Shown here piece after piece: positions 60,911-64,000 of a stretch of 64,000 bases of DNA. The translations under genes and the position numbers were made by a program. Position 1 is the stretch's first letter. The number at the start of each line of letters is the position of its first letter. The notes beneath the pieces are model-generated. The model did not search any database. It was not told the origin of the DNA and saw only the letters and a list, made by a program, of their open reading frames with translations. The stretch is from Dryococelus australis (lineage: Eukaryota > Arthropoda > Insecta > Phasmatodea > Phasmatidae): the NCBI GenBank assembly GCA_029891345.1, contig CM056997.1, forward strand, positions 221,650,172-221,714,171, given 5' to 3'.

Positions 60911-61761
60911 TTGTTGCACTCATAAGCAACTTTGCACGGAAATTCAAGCAAGGTTAAGTCTGACTGATTTAATATTTTAACATTTAAAATAGTTATCAAA
61001 CACTTACGCGACTGAACACTACTCAATTTAGGAACATGTTGGAATGGTAATTAATGTTTATATTCGTAAGTTTAATTTTAAAACAAGACGTGTAGGTTGC
61101 CAGACAGTTGTGAATATTAGGTGAGAAAGAACCGTACTTATTTCTATGGCCTTTGCTTACACGAGTACTAAAATATAGTTACACAAGGACATGTTCAAAC
61201 TTACTGTAGGAATATAATTAACTTATTTTAATAAATTATGGGGAAACAGTTATACAGGGCGGGATATAATCTAAGAAACTCTGAAAACATTTAATGTCTC
61301 GGGGCCTGTAGTTGATTTTTGTGGTTATATTTAATGTTTCAATGGTAAATTGTTCAGATATTTTATATTCTGGTGTTTATGATTGATCATATTTCAGTGA
61401 TAATTTGTTGTGCGTACTTAGTTTATTTGAATACATTTAATGTTTCAGTTTTTGTTCAATTAGAAATAGTACATATTAAAATGCTATATTTGTTAGTTTC
61501 GATATGTTTCCTGGAATTGGTTCGGTTATAATTTGTTATTTTTCAAATGCTGGATTATTAAATTTCAGAATTTATTCAATTCTAGGTCACACTAGATCTC
61601 CCCCGGCACATCTCAGCCGCGAGACAACCAGCGAGCTGGACGGATGTGTCCTGCTGCTCTCTCCCATCATCCACCATCACAGCCCATTCCATCTTCAGAC
61701 TCCGACCTGTTAAAACGTATGTCGCTTCATTTTCACAATTTTCCAAATATTTCAATCAATT
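60911..61761. other. Non-coding stretch, no gene recognised
   Basis: Mostly AT-rich. TTTAATGTTTCAATGG/TTTAATGTCTCGG-like words recur at 61293, 61330 and 61437. A short pyrimidine-rich patch at 61590-61700 keeps a small frame open. No domain recognised. Confidence 0.4.
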
Positions 61762-62250
61762 AAGTATCCCGTCCAGGAATCGAATCCGGTATTTCCAACA
61801 ACTTTCACAAATACTCCGTCTGGAAATCTAACCCAAGTACACAAAATGTGTATATGGCAAATCTTATTTACCCTTAGCAGGAAACCAAGACAAAAATTAA
61901 CTTTGTCAAATTCAAAAATAATATTAAATAACCTGTACGAGAGTCGAAGTTGGTAATCTACAAATTAAATGATTACACTCCTCGGTTACATAAGAACCTA
62001 CATTCGTTACATGATTAGGCAAGAGCATACTTACACATCATCAGCCCACCTGTATCATGTCAGTCAGGCCCTGGCTGTTGGCGAGGTCAGATCACTGGAG
62101 CAGGTCTCGTAATGCGCAATTTCCCAGAATTCCCAAAAACTTTCAAAGTAATTAAGTATCCTACCCGGTAATCAAACCAAGTATTTTTAATAACTTTCAG
62201 AAGTACTCTGTCCGAGAATCACACCCAGAAGTCCAAAAACTTTCACAATA
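61762..62250 (-). repeat. Paired B-box-like units, 47-48 bp apart (two pairs)
   Basis: Pair 1 is 61762-61790 (AAGTATCCCGTCCAGGAATC then GAATCCGGT) and 61809-61838. Pair 2 is 62153-62181 and 62201-62229. On the minus strand each unit reads about GGNTTCGATTCCNGGACGGGA then TACTT, like the T-arm and 3' end of a tRNA, and the units are joined by a TGAAAGTT-type spacer. The unit spacing within a pair is 47 or 48 bases. Units are diverged, so this is an old family with internally duplicated tRNA-like 3' halves. Confidence 0.5.
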
Positions 62251-64000
62251 TTCCAAAATTAACGTAAATACACTCGTCGGATTTTTAAATGGCAGTGTTT
62301 TGCATCGGATGTGCGAAATATAGGTAATGCCAATGGAAAATAGAAAGTATATCAAATGTTAAAAACTAGGTCAATTTTTCAAAAGTAGCTCACATTTTGA
62401 AAAGTAGGTCAAAAGTCAGAGGTCAAGTGTAAAAAAAAAATTTGGTCTCGGACTGGCTTGCTCCCACTACTATAGTCGGAATTAGTTTTTAAGCAATCAC
62501 AAGTAAGATGAGCTAACTTCGTACATCGTTTACTTTTATTTTTATTTGTATTCATTATGTGTAATTATACGAATCCGAAGTAACGCTGTAGATTTATCCG
62601 CTTTTGTGCTTAACGTAGGGATACTTATTTATGCTAGCTAATATTCAGAATTTCTTAAGATTTTATTATTTTGTGCACAATCATGAAGTGTTTCAGTAGC
62701 ATAAACGTATGTCCGAGAGTTTGTGTTAGGGTATCTGAGATTTACAAGTTCAGGTCGAAGTTTTAGCTTAAATATGTTAAGTGAAGTACGTGAAAATAAT
62801 AACGCCACGTATTTTTTAAAGGTTATTCAATTATAAGTTCATATGAATTGTCACTTCTTATAGCATCAATAAATCAAGTTATCTGTGATTACTTTGTACT
62901 AGTAGTGTACAGTATGTTGTACTTTACAGTGTGCAAAACAATTTTTAACGAAATGCAAGGTTCTTTCAGACGTAAGTCTAGAGTTATTATTTCATTTCTG
63001 TCAAGTGTACGCATTCGTAATGATTATTAAGTCAAATATAAAATAAACTAGCTATATATTTTGGGCACTATGACTATTAAAGGCCGAACTTCAAACGTTG
63101 CCGCATTTTTAAGTGGTATTCACAACAATGCGATGCGTTGCGATGCGATTCGCGCGATGTTTTATGATGCCGATGAGAGCCGAGTGAATCCGTTTGCTGA
63201 TTCACAATAACGTGACGGTTTGTCGACGGCGCGCGGGATGCTTCCAGTTATACTTGGGAAAGAAATTTCATTTTCTGGCTTTACAATGCAGAGCAAAACA
63301 TGTACGAAAAAGTCATAAATGTTGGAGTGCAAATACTGGAGTGATTATGGTGATTACGGGTATGAGAGATGTGTCAGTTTTGAAGTATGCGGCCAATAAA
63401 CAAAGCCAGAGTTCGACAAGGCTATCGAGGTGAGATGTAAACAATACTTCTTCTTCCTCTCTGTTGCAATCCAGCGCCGTAGATCTCGACGTATGAACTT
63501 CCGTCAAACAACATGACGTCGTCGGTCCGTGAATAAAGTCGTAACAAGAAAATTTAACAAAATAAAGAAAACAGCACTACAGTAAAGAAAAACGATGTTT
63601 AAAGATTTGACTGGCAATCATGTAAGCTGAAATTTGCAGTTAATAGGAAAGCATAATATGGGGGGAAAAGTAAAGATGAAATGAATAAACCCACCTCCAA
63701 CCTAGTTTTCATCCTCTTTCCACTTATACGTATGTTACCAGCAAAAGATAACATATATATTAAACTGTATATATGTGTGAATCCCGTAATCTCATTAAAT
63801 TAAATACGGATTTAAGTAATACACTCTCACTGCAGACTGTCGAAGAAAAAAATTAATATGAAAGAAAATTTGACGATATCTATGCTGCGTACCTTGTGAG
63901 TAATATGTATAATGCAAATTATTGTCGTTCAAAAATAAACAATAGCAGGGTAACAACACTGGCTCTGCTTTCTTAGAACGGCCAAAAAACGGCCTTTGTA
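62251..64000. other. Non-coding stretch, no gene recognised
   Basis: AT-rich. 63120-63160 has a short run of GCGATGCGTTGCGATGCGAT (CGATGCG words). TACTTTACAGTGTGCAAAAC at 62918 contains the reverse of the CACTGTAAA end seen in elements B to D, but no element body is recognisable beside it. Short frames near 63194-63507 on both strands lack domains. Confidence 0.4.

Overview
This is eukaryotic DNA, most likely from an arthropod and probably an insect with a large repeat-rich genome. The window is AT-rich, with no operons, no dense gene packing and no long open frames. Its recognisable content is insect-type transposable elements: a Ty3/gypsy retrotransposon, hAT, IS630/Tc1-mariner-like and pogo-like DNA transposon remains, and an RTE-type tail ending in a TTATATAATAGTAAGGATG-like terminus. 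Minisatellites and microsatellites are abundant. The word AGGCCTA/TAGGCCT recurs throughout. I could not name a species. I found no intact host protein-coding gene, tRNA, rRNA or CRISPR array; almost every short open frame is accidental or sits inside a repeat.

Layout. 0-7 kb holds dispersed repeats, including a six-unit 190-bp degenerate array built on the palindrome CCAACGTTGG, followed by a tRNA-like SINE candidate. 7.7-9.0 kb is a near-perfect 9 x 148-bp satellite carrying a pol III B-box-like word. 11.1-12.2 kb is a GC-rich block followed by the RTE-type tail. 13-28 kb is mostly anonymous AT-rich sequence punctuated by tandem arrays: 61 bp x2, 58 bp x20, 39 bp x11, a composite array, 65 bp x3 and 71 bp x7. 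34-36 kb has a CpG/GC-rich block and a probable solo LTR. 36.6-44.2 kb is old dispersed repeats: a diverged 1-kb pair, two more elements with palindromic-word interiors and CACTGTAAA ends, and a pogo-type MITE. 45.4-48.2 kb is a degraded hAT element with a nested hairpin and a 37-bp array. 48.4-49.7 kb is a decayed DDE transposase. 50.1-52.4 kb holds diverged copies of a zinc-finger coding sequence, now broken. 52.8-59.7 kb is a decayed Ty3/gypsy element (candidate 5' LTR, gag with CCHC knuckle, protease, RT, RNase H, integrase). 60.4-62.3 kb has repeated B-box-like motifs. The remainder is anonymous.

The most unusual pattern is a set of non-autonomous-looking elements (5.5, 38.5 and 41.6 kb). 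Each interior is a degenerate tandem array of a different palindromic word, and two of them share CACTGTAAA termini with a further dispersed pair at 1.2 and 41.3 kb. All functional statements are family-level inferences from visible motifs; no database search was possible.
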